Assembly: GCF_900169145.1 (NCBI RefSeq)
Contig: NZ_FXZD01000004.1
Coordinates: 1 to 64,000 of the forward strand
Direction: 5' to 3'
Origin: Brevibacterium antiquum CNRZ 918
GTDB lineage: Bacteria > Actinomycetota > Actinomycetes > Actinomycetales > Brevibacteriaceae
Length of the DNA stretch: 64,000 nt
In this document: positions 16,819-26,588 of the stretch, piece after piece
How positions within the stretch are numbered: the stretch's first letter is position 1
Layout of the letters: every line of letters begins with the position of its first letter
Translations under genes and position numbers: made by a program
Notes under the pieces: model-generated
The model's input: only the letters and a program-made list of their open reading frames with translations
Database searches by the model: none
Told to the model about the DNA's origin: nothing

Positions 16819-17988
16819 GTGGATCTTTTCGAGTATCAAGCACGTGACCTGTTCGAGAAGCACGGAGTGCCCGTGCTCAAGGCCCAGGTCGCGACGACAC
16901 CAGAAGAAGCGAAGAAGGCAGCCGAAGAACTTGGCGGCGGAGTAGTCGTCGTCAAGTCTCAGGTCAAGATCGGCGGCCGCGGCAAGGCCGGCGGCGTCAA
17001 GGTTGCGAAGAACCCTGATGAGGCCGAAGCTCGCGCCAAGGACATCCTGGGCCTCGATATCAAGGGCCACATCACCGACAAGGTGATGATCGCCGAAGGC
17101 GCAGACATCGCTGAAGAATACTACTTCTCGGTTCTCCTCGACCGGTCCAACCGCACCTACTTGGCCATGTGCTCCAAGGAAGGCGGAGTGGAGATCGAGC
17201 AGCTCGCCGTGGAACGTCCGGAGGCGCTCGCCAAGATTCCAGTCTCTGCCATCGACGGAATCGATGCGGCCAAGGCCGAAGAGATCGCCAAGGAAGCAGG
17301 ATTCGACGCGGAGACCGCTGCGAAGATCGCTCCTGTGCTGTCCTCGCTGTGGACCGTCTTCGAGAAGGAAGATGCCACCCTGGTGGAGGTCAACCCGCTG
17401 GTCAAGACCGGTGCCGGAGACATCATTGCCCTTGACGGCAAGGTGTCCCTGGATGAGAACGCTGACTTCCGTCAGCCTGACCACGAAGAACTGGTTGACG
17501 TCAGCGCGGAGAACCCCCTCGAGCTCAAGGCCAAGAAGCTGGGCCTTAACTACGTCAAGCTCGACGGCGAAGTCGGAATCATCGGAAACGGTGCCGGCTT
17601 GGTCATGTCGACCCTCGACGTCGTCGCCTACGCCGGTGAGAAGCACAGCAACGTGAAGCCTGCCAACTTCCTCGACATCGGAGGCGGCGCTTCCGCAGAG
17701 GTGATGGCCAACGGACTCGACGTCATCCTCGGCGATGACCAGGTCAAGTCCGTCTTCGTCAACGTCTTCGGCGGAATCACCGCCTGTGACGCAGTGGCCG
17801 ACGGCATCGTCAAGGCTCTCGAGATCCTCGGCGATCAGGCAACCAAGCCGCTCGTCGTCCGCCTCGACGGAAACAACGTCGAAGAGGGACGTGCGATCCT
17901 CAAGGAAGCCGCGAACCCACTTGTCACTCTGACCGACACCATGGACGGTGGAGCCGACAAGGCCGCCGAACTGGCTGCTGCCAAGTAA
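16819..17988 (+). CDS. sucC: succinyl-CoA synthetase (ADP/GDP-forming) beta subunit
   Basis: Works with SucD to convert succinyl-CoA to succinate with substrate-level phosphorylation in the TCA cycle. The 389 residues show an ATP-grasp domain at the N terminus (..[18 protein letters not shown].., ..[19 protein letters not shown]..), Mg-binding ..LVEVNPL.., and the C-terminal ligase domain (..NIFGGI-type sequence [18 protein letters not shown]..). The GTG start at 16819 has AAGGAA at suitable spacing. sucD follows after an 18-bp gap. Confidence 0.97.
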   Translation: MDLFEYQARDLFEKHGVPVLKAQVATTPEEAKKAAEELGGGVVVVKSQVKIGGRGKAGGVKVAKNPDEAEARAKDILGLDIKGHITDKVMIAEGADIAEEYYFSVLLDRSNRTYLAMCSKEGGVEIEQLAVERPEALAKIPVSAIDGIDAAKAEEIAKEAGFDAETAAKIAPVLSSLWTVFEKEDATLVEVNPLVKTGAGDIIALDGKVSLDENADFRQPDHEELVDVSAENPLELKAKKLGLNYVKLDGEVGIIGNGAGLVMSTLDVVAYAGEKHSNVKPANFLDIGGGASAEVMANGLDVILGDDQVKSVFVNVFGGITACDAVADGIVKALEILGDQATKPLVVRLDGNNVEEGRAILKEAANPLVTLTDTMDGGADKAAELAAAK

Positions 17989-18006
17989 GGAAAGGTCTTT
18001 ACACAC

Positions 18007-18903
18007 ATGTCTATCTTCCTGAATTCCGATTCGAAGATCATCGTCCAGGGCATCACTGGCGGCGAAGGAACCAAGCACACTGCGCGCATGCTCGCCGCAG
18101 GATCCAACGTCGTCGGCGGTGTCAACGCCCGCAAGGCCGGAACCACTGTCAAGCACAACGGCAAGGACGGCAACGAAGTTGAGCTGCCCGTTTTCGGATC
18201 GGTCGCCGAGGCGATGGAATCCACCGGCGCTGACGTCTCCGTGGCCTTCGTGCCGCCAGCATTCTCCAAGGATGCGGCCATCGAAGCCATCGACGCTAAG
18301 ATCGGCCTGCTCGTCATCATCACCGAGGGCATCCCGGTCCAGGACGCAGCCGAGGTCTGGGCTCGTGCGCAGGCTGCAGGCAATGCGACCCGCATCATCG
18401 GACCCAACTGCCCCGGCATCATCTCGCCAGAGGCATCGCTGGCAGGCATCATCCCGTCCAACATCACCAAGAAGGGCAAGCTCGGACTGGTCTCCAAGTC
18501 CGGCACGCTGACCTACCAGATGATGTACGAACTGCGTGACCTCGGCTTCTCCACCGCCATCGGAATCGGTGGCGACCCGGTCATCGGCACCACTCACATC
18601 GATGCCCTCGAGGCCTTCGAGAATGACCCCGAGACCGAAGCCATCGTCATGATCGGCGAGATCGGCGGAGACGCTGAAGAGCGTGCCGCTGCCTACATCA
18701 AGGACAACGTGACGAAGCCGGTCGTCGGCTACGTGGCAGGCTTCACTGCTCCCGAGGGCAAGACCATGGGCCATGCCGGCGCCATTGTCTCCGGCTCCTC
18801 AGGAACTGCTGCTGCCAAGAAGGAAGCACTTGAGGCTGCGGGCGTGAAGGTTGGCAAGACCCCGACCGAAACCGCCGACCTCATGCGCGAACTCCTCGCC
18901 TGA
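18007..18903 (+). CDS. sucD: succinyl-CoA synthetase alpha subunit
   Basis: Carries the phosphohistidine intermediate and binds CoA. Of 298 residues, the N-terminal CoA-binding motif is ..[14 protein letters not shown].. near residue 13, ..[10 protein letters not shown].. lies in the middle, ..SKSGTLTYQ.. near residue 158, and the active-site His is in ..[13 protein letters not shown].. near residue 255. Length and motifs are normal. It is the second gene of sucCD and is followed by a hairpin. Confidence 0.97.
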   Translation: MSIFLNSDSKIIVQGITGGEGTKHTARMLAAGSNVVGGVNARKAGTTVKHNGKDGNEVELPVFGSVAEAMESTGADVSVAFVPPAFSKDAAIEAIDAKIGLLVIITEGIPVQDAAEVWARAQAAGNATRIIGPNCPGIISPEASLAGIIPSNITKKGKLGLVSKSGTLTYQMMYELRDLGFSTAIGIGGDPVIGTTHIDALEAFENDPETEAIVMIGEIGGDAEERAAAYIKDNVTKPVVGYVAGFTAPEGKTMGHAGAIVSGSSGTAAAKKEALEAAGVKVGKTPTETADLMRELLA

Positions 18904-18916
18904 GTCGTTCCACTCA

Positions 18917-18986
18917 ACAACAGCGCGGTCACTGTGCGACCGCTCAGCGCACATGCTGGGCAACTGCACCTTGGCCGCGCTGTTGT
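18917..18986 (+). terminator. probable terminator after sucCD
   Basis: A 12-bp perfect stem (18917-18928 with 18975-18986, core CAACAGCGCGG / CCGCGCTGTTG) closes a long loop. An alternative shorter hairpin (GCGGTC 18925-18930 with GACCGC 18938-18943) shares part of the left arm. It lies 14 bp after the sucD stop. The T tract is weak, and the two exclusive stems could also be regulatory. The rest of 18904-19201 shows no gene. Confidence 0.55.
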
Positions 18987-19201
18987 GTGTCCGCAGGACG
19001 TGCGGTGGACTGAAAGGGTGTCGCGTGTAGCTGAAGCGTCATGCGTCACGCATCACGCACCGGGAGCATCGATTCACACCCGTAGTCGCTAGTCCCCCAG
19101 TCCGTTCGACAAGGACTCCCGTCGGCATCAAATCACCCCGGTGCAACGGGTGGTTTTGGAACCAACTGTGCGTGATGATCGCGGGACGCTAATCTGAACA
19201 T

Positions 19202-20329
19202 GTGAATGACCAGACACCGCTGTCCCAGAACCCACCGGCCGAACAGGCAACGACCCTCGACCTGCCGCCCGTTGACACCTCCCCGGCCGTCCATCCGCGT
19301 AACTTCGGCTCCGATAACTGGGCCGGCGCCCATGCCGAAGTCATTGCAGCCATCGCCGAGGCCAACGTCGGCCACACTCCCGGCTACGGCGGTGATCCTT
19401 GGACCGCGCGCTTCAGTGATGTCATGAAAGGACATTTCGGTCCGAACGCTCAAGCGTTCCCTGTCTTCAACGGCACCGGGGCCAACGTCCTCGCATTGCA
19501 GTCCGCACTGCCCCGGTGGGCTGCCGTGATCACCGCAGCCTCCGCCCACATCAACTACGACGAGACCGGCGCTCCGGAGAAGGTCGGCGGACTCAAGGTC
19601 ATCGGCGCCCCGACTCCGGACGGAAAACTGACCCCCGAGATCATCGAAGGCGCGGTCCTCGGCCGCGGCAATGAACACAATGCTCAGCCCCTGGCAGTGA
19701 GCATCTCGCAATCGACCGAATGGGGCACGACGTACACAGCCGAAGAGGTCCGGGCGGTCGCGGAGACCTCGCACGGGCTCGACATGATCCTCCACGTCGA
19801 CGGTTCCCGATTGGGCAATGCTGCGGCCTACCTCGGTACTGACCTTCGCGCCATCACCGCTGACGTCGGCGTTGACATCATCAGCCTGGGCGGGACGAAG
19901 AACGGGCTCCTCGGCGCCGAAGCGATCGTCGTCCTCAACCCCGAGATCGGGCAGGGGATGAAGTTCCTGCGAAAGATGAACCTGCAGCTGTCATCGAAGA
20001 TGCGATTCCTCTCCGCTCAGCTCAACGCCCTCTACGATGGCGAGCTGTGGCGCACCTCCGCGAATCATGCCAACACCATGGCCAAACGATTGGCAGATGG
20101 CCTCGCCGAGGCGGTCTCGACAGGCCGTGCACCCGATATCTCGATCGTGGCTGAGACCGAATCCAACGTCGTCTTCGTGCACATGCCCGATGAGGTCGCA
20201 GCACGAGCACGGCAGAAGTTCGCCTTCGCCAACTGGCCCATGGCGAAAAATGTCGTGCGCCTCATGTGCGCCTTCGACACCACCGCCGAGGACGTCGACG
20301 CCCTCATCGCAGCCATCGTCGGGGACTGA
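19202..20329 (+). CDS. low-specificity L-threonine aldolase family protein
   Basis: A PLP enzyme of fold type I, 375 residues, that cleaves L-threonine (and often allo-threonine) to glycine and acetaldehyde. The PLP lysine is in ..IISLGGTKNGLLGAEAIV.., preceded by ..LHVDGSRLGNAAAYLG... The N-terminal ..VFNGTGANVLALQ.. and ..SAHINYDETGAPE.. match beta-eliminating lyases of this class. GTG 19202 is used; a TAATCT -10 ends 6 nt before it and no Shine-Dalgarno sequence is present, so a leaderless mRNA is likely. The first 30 residues are a variable Pro/Thr-rich extension. Confidence 0.88.
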   Translation: MNDQTPLSQNPPAEQATTLDLPPVDTSPAVHPRNFGSDNWAGAHAEVIAAIAEANVGHTPGYGGDPWTARFSDVMKGHFGPNAQAFPVFNGTGANVLALQSALPRWAAVITAASAHINYDETGAPEKVGGLKVIGAPTPDGKLTPEIIEGAVLGRGNEHNAQPLAVSISQSTEWGTTYTAEEVRAVAETSHGLDMILHVDGSRLGNAAAYLGTDLRAITADVGVDIISLGGTKNGLLGAEAIVVLNPEIGQGMKFLRKMNLQLSSKMRFLSAQLNALYDGELWRTSANHANTMAKRLADGLAEAVSTGRAPDISIVAETESNVVFVHMPDEVAARARQKFAFANWPMAKNVVRLMCAFDTTAEDVDALIAAIVGD

Positions 20330-20343
20330 CCCTCAACTTGTTC

Positions 20344-20385
20344 AACGGTTGGTATGTTCTTTTCGAAGAGAACATACCAACCGTT
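20344..20385. terminator. bidirectional terminator between convergent genes
   Basis: Sixteen perfect base pairs join 20344-20359 (AACGGTTGGTATGTTC) to 20370-20385 (GAACATACCAACCGTT), followed by TTGTT on the plus strand. It sits between the convergent threonine aldolase and universal stress protein genes, where a shared terminator is expected. Its arms are less GC-rich than most terminators here. Confidence 0.8.
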
Positions 20386-20435
20386 TTGTTGCGCGCCACG
20401 AGCTGCACGCTATGCGCGGCGTGGGAGTGTGGTCC

Positions 20436-20840
20436 CTATTTGTTCCTGTCGGCCTTGACGGAGACGACGGGGACGTCGGAATCGAGGATGATGCGCTGGG
20501 CAGTCGAGCCCATGATGAGTTTGCCGACAGGGGAGCGGCGACGCGATCCGATCACGATCAGGCGGGTGTCTTCGGTCGCCTCGGCGAGGGCGAGGAGTTC
20601 CTCAACGGGATCATTTCCGCGCAGGAACTGCAGAATCTCATGGGAGACCTCGGCTGAGCGCAGCTCCTCTTTGAGTTCCTCCATGTCCTGGTTCGTCGCC
20701 ACACCGCGTTCGTCGGGAGTCTCTCCGATGCCGGCATTGAGCACGATCACGGTGTCATCGAAGGCCTTCGCCTGATCGATACCGAACGTGACGGCAGCCT
20801 TGCCTTCGGGTGAGGGGGAATAACCGACGAGAATTGTCAT
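20436..20840 (-). CDS. universal stress protein (UspA family)
   Basis: A single-domain Usp of 134 residues. It opens MTILVGYSPSPEGKAAV as is typical and ends with the ATP-binding signature ..VIGSRRRSPVGKLIMGSTAQRIILDSDVPVV.. (G-2x-G-9x-G-S/T), so it probably binds ATP. The start at 20840 follows AGGAGAGATC. Such proteins accumulate in stress and stationary phase; the specific role is unknown. It is monocistronic. Confidence 0.93.
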   Translation of the reverse strand: MTILVGYSPSPEGKAAVTFGIDQAKAFDDTVIVLNAGIGETPDERGVATNQDMEELKEELRSAEVSHEILQFLRGNDPVEELLALAEATEDTRLIVIGSRRRSPVGKLIMGSTAQRIILDSDVPVVSVKADRNK

Positions 20841-21059
20841 GATCTCTCCTGATACGACACTGGACGAAGCACACTCAATTAGTAGCACATCTGCGTGCTG
20901 CGATGCTCCTCAGTCCGCCCCAAACTGCACGGGAAATCTGTGCGAACCGGTGGTGCAGGTCTATGGCAGAGTCGGTGGGAAGCCTCGTCGAATCCTTCGG
21001 TCCCTGCCGCGTCGTCACCGGCAACTGAGGCCAGGGCCGAGTCCGACTAGACTGTTCGA

Positions 21060-22307
21060 ATGCCTTCATCCCTGCTGTCTCCGGATTCTCCTGCCCGCCA
21101 ACGCAGTCAGGATCTGCTGGAACAGTTTCCCGAGCTCGCTGAAGTTCCGGGATTCCCTCAGGCCAGGATCCTCACCGAGTACGTGCTGGGTCGACGCAGC
21201 GGAGAGCTCGATACCTCCGGGCGAGCCACGGACGGGACGTTCGTAGCCGCCGAGGAGGTCGCAGGTATTCCGCACGAGATGGTCGTCGTCGATGACGCCC
21301 AGGGGCTGCAGTCGCGTCTGCTGAACGAGATCACACCGGTGCGCACGTACAACGACCGGATCGATGAGGCGCACACCGTCGCCGAGGTGGCAGATCGGAC
21401 CAGCCCCATCGTCGATCTCGCTGCCTTCACTCCGGAACGGGATGAGGTCTGGGCAATCGTCAACGCGCCGAAGGCCACCCACGCCTTGGCCGAAACCATC
21501 GCGGCACTTCAGGCACACGTGTCCACGGTCATCGTCATCGGCCGCAGCGACTCGATGAGCCGGGCTGTGAACAAAGAACTTGCCCGTGGCTATGCTCGCG
21601 TCGATGTCTCACCGGGCGTCGGCAAACATCGAATGATCATCGGCAGCCGACCGCTGTCCTCACCCAGTCTGCCGACCTACCCCAGGCGCGGCACCATCGA
21701 TCATCCGGCCACCGGACCGCTGCAGGTCAGAGCCCATGGGGCCTGCTTCTCCGGGATCAAGAGTGATGAGGGCTCGACCGCGTTGCTCACAGCGCTGGCC
21801 GCCGCAACTCAGCCCGCCCAATCTCAGCCCGCCGAGGCGGTTCCTGGTTCCCTGAAATCCGTCCTTGACCTCGGGTGTGGGAACGGATGGCTGCTCACGG
21901 CAGCGATGCGGGTGACAGCAGCGAAGAAGGGCACCGGCGTGGATGTGTCGAAGGCGGCGGTCACCTCGGCGAGGGAGACCGCGGCGGCGAACGGACTCGA
22001 GGTTCAGGCCATCCTCGCCGATGCCACGGATGTGCAGGCTCTGATTGGTGGAGACTCGCCGGTGGGCGCCGGCGGATATGATCTGATCCTGCTCAACCCG
22101 CCCTTCCACCAGGGCACGACCATCGAAACCGACACTGCTGCCGGCCTCATGGCCGCGGCGGCCCAGCTGCTTGCTCCCGGTGGGCAGGTCCTCACTGTCT
22201 ACAACTCACACCTGGACTACCGCGAGACCTTGGAACGCGTCATCGGAGCCAGCGAACAGGTCGCTCGCACCAGCAAATTCACGGTCATCCGCAGCCACTC
22301 TCGTTGA
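21060..22307 (+). CDS. class I SAM methyltransferase, RsmC/RlmG-like
   Basis: A two-domain enzyme of 415 residues. The N-terminal half resembles the catalytically dead pseudo-domain of RsmC/RlmG (..VVVDDAQGLQSRLLNEI.., ..VWAIVNAPKATHALAETI..). The C-terminal half has the SAM motif ..VLDLGCGNGWLLTAA.. near residue 270 and the N6/N2-methylation motif NPPFHQG near residue 345. RsmC and RlmG methylate guanine N2 in 16S and 23S rRNA; which one this corresponds to cannot be decided. TAGACT lies 6 nt before ATG 21060 without a Shine-Dalgarno sequence. Confidence 0.87.
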   Translation: MPSSLLSPDSPARQRSQDLLEQFPELAEVPGFPQARILTEYVLGRRSGELDTSGRATDGTFVAAEEVAGIPHEMVVVDDAQGLQSRLLNEITPVRTYNDRIDEAHTVAEVADRTSPIVDLAAFTPERDEVWAIVNAPKATHALAETIAALQAHVSTVIVIGRSDSMSRAVNKELARGYARVDVSPGVGKHRMIIGSRPLSSPSLPTYPRRGTIDHPATGPLQVRAHGACFSGIKSDEGSTALLTALAAATQPAQSQPAEAVPGSLKSVLDLGCGNGWLLTAAMRVTAAKKGTGVDVSKAAVTSARETAAANGLEVQAILADATDVQALIGGDSPVGAGGYDLILLNPPFHQGTTIETDTAAGLMAAAAQLLAPGGQVLTVYNSHLDYRETLERVIGASEQVARTSKFTVIRSHSR

Positions 22308-22335
22308 CGGACGTTTCCTGCGGTGAGGCCTGTTC

Positions 22336-22626
22336 CTAGCCCTGATTCTGCGGTGAAGCCTGCGCTTGCATCTGCGCTGAGGTGTGCAACTGGGTGTCAG
22401 CTCGGCGGGTTCTGGTCAGGAGCAGAACTGCTTCCCAGATGGCCGACGTGAGGATGAGCGGCACGGTCACTATCCAACACATGACGGCCAGCGCCGCCTT
22501 GGCCACCCAGCCCTCTTCTCCGATCTGCGACCAGACCGATACTCCGATACTCAGTATCAGGAAGACACCCGTAAGTGCGAGAACAACGAAGAACGTGACC
22601 TTGGCGGCCTTTGAGAATGGTGTCAT
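22336..22626 (-). CDS. small two-helix membrane protein
   Basis: A 96-residue protein with two hydrophobic segments (..VTFFVVLALTGVFLILSIGVSVW.. about residues 10-33, and ..ALAVMCWIVTVPLILTSAIWEAVLLL..) and a polar Gln-rich C-terminal tail. The family is unknown. It lies 70 bp downstream of the UvrA-like gene on the same strand and could be cotranscribed with it. AAAGGAAGAG precedes the start at rather long spacing. Confidence 0.65.
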   Translation of the reverse strand: MTPFSKAAKVTFFVVLALTGVFLILSIGVSVWSQIGEEGWVAKAALAVMCWIVTVPLILTSAIWEAVLLLTRTRRADTQLHTSAQMQAQASPQNQG

Positions 22627-22696
22627 TGCTTGTTGACTCTTCCTTTGTGACGATCGTCTGCACGGGTCCGGGAACGCGCTCTAGTCGCGGTTGCTG

Positions 22697-25213
22697 CTAG
22701 CCGCCGGTAGTCCCGAACCGGTCCGACAGAACTTCGGCCGTGGCACCGACGCCGGCCGTGGCCACCTCGCGGGGAGGCCCCTCGGCGACGATCTGACCAC
22801 CGTCGGGGCCAGGACCGGGCCCCATATCGATGAGCCAATCGGAACCGGCGGCGAGTTCCATATTGTGATCGGCGATGAGAATCGTATCGCCCTCATCGAC
22901 GATCTGGCGGAACAGCTGCCCGAGCACCCGAGCATCACTGGGGTGCAGGCCGTTGGCCGGTTCATCGAGGATGAACAGTGTGCGTTCACGTCGCTTTCTG
23001 GCCCGCATCACCGCGGCCAGGCGCAGTCGCTGCGCCTCACCACCGGAGAGCGTCGCCGAGGACTGACCGAGCAGCAGACCGCCCAGGCCAACTCTCTGCA
23101 GGACCTCGAAGTGGGCGACGAGACCCAGGCGTTCAGCGAATACCGTCGCCGCGGCATCGATGGACAGATCGAGGACATCCGCGATGCTCAATTCCTCGAC
23201 GGTGACCTCGAGCGTTTCCTCGGTGAACCTGCGGCCCTCGCATGCGGGGCAGGTGCCGCTGGATGCCGGGAGGTGGACGAGGTCGATAGTGATGATGCCC
23301 AGACCCTCACAGCGTGGGCACCGACCGCGGGCCGTGTTGAAGGAGAACTGTGAGGCGGTGAAGCCACGGCTGCGCGCCAAAGGGGTCTTGGCGAAGAGGC
23401 TGCGGATCTTGTCGAAGATGCCCAGGTAGGTGCCGATGACCGAGCGCGGCGACCGGCCGATGGTGGACTGATCGAAGCTGACCACCCGGTCGAATGCCTC
23501 GAGGCCGGTCGCCTGTGCCCCGGCAGGTTCCCTTCGTCCACCACCGCTGCCGGGCACCACGGCCTGCGTCATCGTCTGCGGCTCCTCGTCACCGTCGAAC
23601 GGGGATGCCCCGGCGGCCCTGGCCAGGCTCGCCACCGAGCGCAGCACGGAGCTCTTACCCGCCCCGGAGACCCCCGTCAGGGTGGTGAGACCACCGATGG
23701 GAAAGGACAGAGTCAGGTCGCCGAGGTTGTTCGCCGACAGTCCTGTGCACTGGACCCAGTCCCCGAATTCCTCCGGTGCCCGCCAGGGTTCGCTGGGTGC
23801 CTCATTGCGCAGGCGCACAGCGGTTGAACTCTCCCCATCGAGGGCCTGGGCGACGGGCCCGGAGAACATGAGCTGGCCTCCGCGGGCGCCGCCGCCGGGG
23901 CCGAGCTCGACGACCCAATCGCACCGGCGCACCAGCTCCATATCGTGTTCGACGAGGATGACCGTGTTCCCGGCATCGCGCAGCGCCTCAATATGGGTGA
24001 AGAGGTGGTCGGTGTCTTTGGGGTGCAGTCCGGTGGAGAGTTCATCGAAGACATAGACCATGCCGTGCAGGCCGCTGTGCAGGTGGGCTGCCAGGCGCAG
24101 GCGCTGCAGCTCACCGGGGGAGAGGGTGGCCGCCGAGCGATTGGGTGGAAGATAGCCGACGCCGAGGCGCTCGATGACTGCCGTGCGTTTGTCGAGTTCG
24201 TCGAGGAGCACTTGGGCAGCATCATCGGTGGCTGCGGAGAATCGTTTCGCCGTGTTGTGCTCCCGGTCGAGGTCGGCGGCGATGGCTGCGTGGATTGAAA
24301 CTGCCAGGTCGTTGAGACTGCGGGTGGCCACCTCGGCGATATTGGCACCGCCGATCGTCACCGACAAGGCGGCCGGGTTGATGCGGCTGCCACCGCAGTC
24401 GGGGCAGACGTCGTTGCTGAGGTACTCCTCGGTGCGTGCCCTGACCGTCTCGCTGCCGGTCGTGACCATCGTGTCGAGGAGGTAGCGGCGAGCACTGCGG
24501 AACTTGCCCGTATATTCGCGGGCGACGTGGTCACGGATGTCGGCGGGATTGACCGTCAGTGAGGGGGTTTCCTCGGTGGTCAGCAGCCAGGTGCGGGTGG
24601 CAGCAGGCAGCTGGTTCCAAGGGATGTCGACATCGGTGCCCATGGCCTCGACGAGGTGTCTGAAGTTTCGACCCAGCCACCCTCCCGGCCATGCGTCGAT
24701 CGCGCCCTCCCGGATGGTCAGATTCTCATCTGGGACCGCTGCTGCCAGGTCGATCTCGTGGATGCTGCCCTTCGCCGCACACCTCGGGCAGGCACCCTCG
24801 ACGGTGTTCGGGGAGAAAGCAGAGGCGAGCAGCCGGCCCTGACCGTCCGGGTAGTCGCCGAAGCGGGAGAACAGCACCCGCAGTAGGTCAGAGACCTGGG
24901 AGAGGGTGCCCACGCTCGAATTCTCCGGAGGCGTGGACACAAGCTGCTTGACCGCTATCGCGGCAGGAAGACCGGTGATCCGATCAACCTGGGGTGCGGA
25001 GACCGCACCGAGGAGATGCCGGGTGAAGGGAGAGACCGATTCGAGGTAGCGTCGCTGCGCCTCTGCATAGATGGTGTCGAAGGCCAGCGATGACTTGCCG
25101 GAGCCCGAGACACCGCAGATTCCGATGAGCTGCCGGTGCGGCAGGGAAACGGAGAATCCGGAAAGATTGTGCTCCCGGGCACCGACGACGCCGATCTGCT
25201 CGGTCATTTGCAT
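22697..25213 (-). CDS. UvrA-like ABC-class ATPase (DrrC/UvrA2-type)
   Basis: An 838-residue tandem ABC ATPase related to UvrA but clearly shorter than the about 950-residue repair enzyme. Walker A motifs are GVSGSGKSS near residue 34 and GVSGAGKSS near residue 510. ABC signatures are ..LSPGELQRLRLA.. and ..LSGGEAQRLRLA... Zinc-binding CxxC pairs occur as CPRCAAKG, CPDCGG, CPRCEGLG and CPACEGR. Such paralogues (for example DrrC) give drug or DNA-damage resistance instead of core excision repair. ATG 25213 is chosen for AGAGGAAG upstream. It lies downstream of padR and the HAAS-type protein on the same strand and is probably part of their regulon. Confidence 0.88.
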   Translation of the reverse strand: MQMTEQIGVVGAREHNLSGFSVSLPHRQLIGICGVSGSGKSSLAFDTIYAEAQRRYLESVSPFTRHLLGAVSAPQVDRITGLPAAIAVKQLVSTPPENSSVGTLSQVSDLLRVLFSRFGDYPDGQGRLLASAFSPNTVEGACPRCAAKGSIHEIDLAAAVPDENLTIREGAIDAWPGGWLGRNFRHLVEAMGTDVDIPWNQLPAATRTWLLTTEETPSLTVNPADIRDHVAREYTGKFRSARRYLLDTMVTTGSETVRARTEEYLSNDVCPDCGGSRINPAALSVTIGGANIAEVATRSLNDLAVSIHAAIAADLDREHNTAKRFSAATDDAAQVLLDELDKRTAVIERLGVGYLPPNRSAATLSPGELQRLRLAAHLHSGLHGMVYVFDELSTGLHPKDTDHLFTHIEALRDAGNTVILVEHDMELVRRCDWVVELGPGGGARGGQLMFSGPVAQALDGESSTAVRLRNEAPSEPWRAPEEFGDWVQCTGLSANNLGDLTLSFPIGGLTTLTGVSGAGKSSVLRSVASLARAAGASPFDGDEEPQTMTQAVVPGSGGGRREPAGAQATGLEAFDRVVSFDQSTIGRSPRSVIGTYLGIFDKIRSLFAKTPLARSRGFTASQFSFNTARGRCPRCEGLGIITIDLVHLPASSGTCPACEGRRFTEETLEVTVEELSIADVLDLSIDAAATVFAERLGLVAHFEVLQRVGLGGLLLGQSSATLSGGEAQRLRLAAVMRARKRRERTLFILDEPANGLHPSDARVLGQLFRQIVDEGDTILIADHNMELAAGSDWLIDMGPGPGPDGGQIVAEGPPREVATAGVGATAEVLSDRFGTTGG

Positions 25214-25271
25214 ACCACTTCCTCTGGTCCGGGGACGGTCGTGAGACTGCTCCCGGACCAGAGTATCGCGG

Positions 25272-26237
25272 TCAGCGGCTCGCCCGATATGTGCGCCACG
25301 TGCTGATCTGATCCCAGATGACGATGACCCAGACCGCAACCACCGTGATGATCTGCTGGAAGTTCGCACCCGCGGCTGTCGTCAGCTCCGGATGCAGAAC
25401 GTTCTGAGTCAGCAGCGCGATGGTGAGGAAAACGGCCATGGCCATATCGATGATCGCGCCGACAGCAAACAGCGAGGCAATCGCACGGCCACGGGACAGC
25501 TTCACCACCTCGACGATGGCCATGAGGGTCAGGAAGAACCAGTAGCCGAGCATCCATCCCGCCCCGAGCTCGGGGTTGATGAAGGGCTCACCGTTGTTGA
25601 GGTCACCGACATAGAAAAGAGAGGTCGGGATGAACGGGACCAGGGCCAGGAGGACGATGAAGATCAGGCCGAGGATCGCCTCGGCGCGGATCTGCTTTGC
25701 CTTCACATCCGTCGCGCGCAGCTGATCGACCGACCATGACTTCCTGGTGCCGTTGACCGTCTCGCTGGCACCATCGCTGAGACCGCGGTCGCGAAGAGCG
25801 AGGATGATCGTGATTGTCGCGAAGGTGACGAGCAGTGCGGTGACAGTGTTGCCGACGAGCTGGCCGATCAGCGCTCCGATCTGGACAGTGTCCTGCGTGG
25901 CGATGAAGGCAACGGCATTCGCGGTCACTGCGATCACCGCGACGAGGGGAATCACCCAGCGCATGGCCCAGACGAAGAGCGGATAGGTATTCGGTCCGAT
26001 GAGGTGCTGCGGTGAGTTCGTGTATTCCAGTGAGAGCTGGACCGGATCGCCGAGCTCTTCGAGTACCTCGCGCTCGGCAGACGCGGTCTGCGCTTGCGCA
26101 GGATGATCCAGGCCGCCGAGGCGGTGCTCGACCATGTCGTCGATCGTGGCCCTGATCTCTGCCGCGATATCACCACGGGAGTTCTCCGGCAGGCGGCCGA
26201 TTACGTTGTCGACGTAGACGTCGGTGAGCGCACTCAT
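25272..26237 (-). CDS. membrane protein with N-terminal HAAS-type domain
   Basis: A 321-residue protein. The first 85 residues (..VYVDNVIGRLPENSRGDIAAEIRATIDDMVEHR..) resemble the HAAS/permease-prefix domain that commonly pairs with PadR repressors. Then come about six to seven membrane helices in three groups (residues 95-160, 190-260, 270-315). Its ATG overlaps the padR stop (ATGA), so the two are translationally coupled. Partner families sense envelope stress or antibiotics, but the ligand and output here are unknown. Confidence 0.75.
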   Translation of the reverse strand: MSALTDVYVDNVIGRLPENSRGDIAAEIRATIDDMVEHRLGGLDHPAQAQTASAEREVLEELGDPVQLSLEYTNSPQHLIGPNTYPLFVWAMRWVIPLVAVIAVTANAVAFIATQDTVQIGALIGQLVGNTVTALLVTFATITIILALRDRGLSDGASETVNGTRKSWSVDQLRATDVKAKQIRAEAILGLIFIVLLALVPFIPTSLFYVGDLNNGEPFINPELGAGWMLGYWFFLTLMAIVEVVKLSRGRAIASLFAVGAIIDMAMAVFLTIALLTQNVLHPELTTAAGANFQQIITVVAVWVIVIWDQISTWRTYRASR

Positions 26238-26581
26238 GGTGTGCCTTCTTTCCAGAGTTTCGTGATGCTGGTGTTGAGTTCCAGCCACTGGGAGTGGAGT
26301 GCTGCAGCGACCTCGGCCCCGCTGGTTGTGACGGTGTAGTACTTGCGGGGGCGGGCCTGCTCCGTGTTCCATTCGGCGCTGAGCAGCCCCTGCTTCTCGA
26401 GTCGACGCAACAGAGGGTAGAGGGTGTTGGCCTCTGTTGCGACGCCGGCTTCGGTGAGTGTCGTCAGCAGCGAGTATCCGTACTGTGGCTGACGACAGGC
26501 GACGAGGCTGGCGAAGACGACAGTTCCTCGTCTCAACTCTTGTTCGTGTGTCGCCAGTGCCTGCTCTGCATCCTCGTTCAT
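26234..26581 (-). CDS. PadR-family transcriptional regulator
   Basis: A 115-residue winged-helix repressor. The characteristic recognition region is ..GYSLLTTLTEAGVATEANTLYPLLRRLEKQGLL.. followed by the wing ..RPRKYYTVTTSGAEV... It has a short C-terminal helix, as in PadR subfamily 2. The promoter directly upstream contains a palindrome between -35 and -10, so autorepression is very likely. ATG 26581 lies 7 nt after the -10 without a ribosome binding site, indicating a leaderless mRNA. It heads the unit with the HAAS-type protein and probably the UvrA-like ATPase. Confidence 0.93.
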   Translation of the reverse strand: MNEDAEQALATHEQELRRGTVVFASLVACRQPQYGYSLLTTLTEAGVATEANTLYPLLRRLEKQGLLSAEWNTEQARPRKYYTVTTSGAEVAAALHSQWLELNTSITKLWKEGTP

Positions 26582-26588
26582 GTTTCAC

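Noticed and set aside
16687..18774. Very long minus-strand open frame (about 695 codons) opposite sucC and sucD
   Set aside because: Exactly antisense to two clear TCA-cycle genes; long antisense frames are expected in GC-rich coding DNA. No family resemblance.
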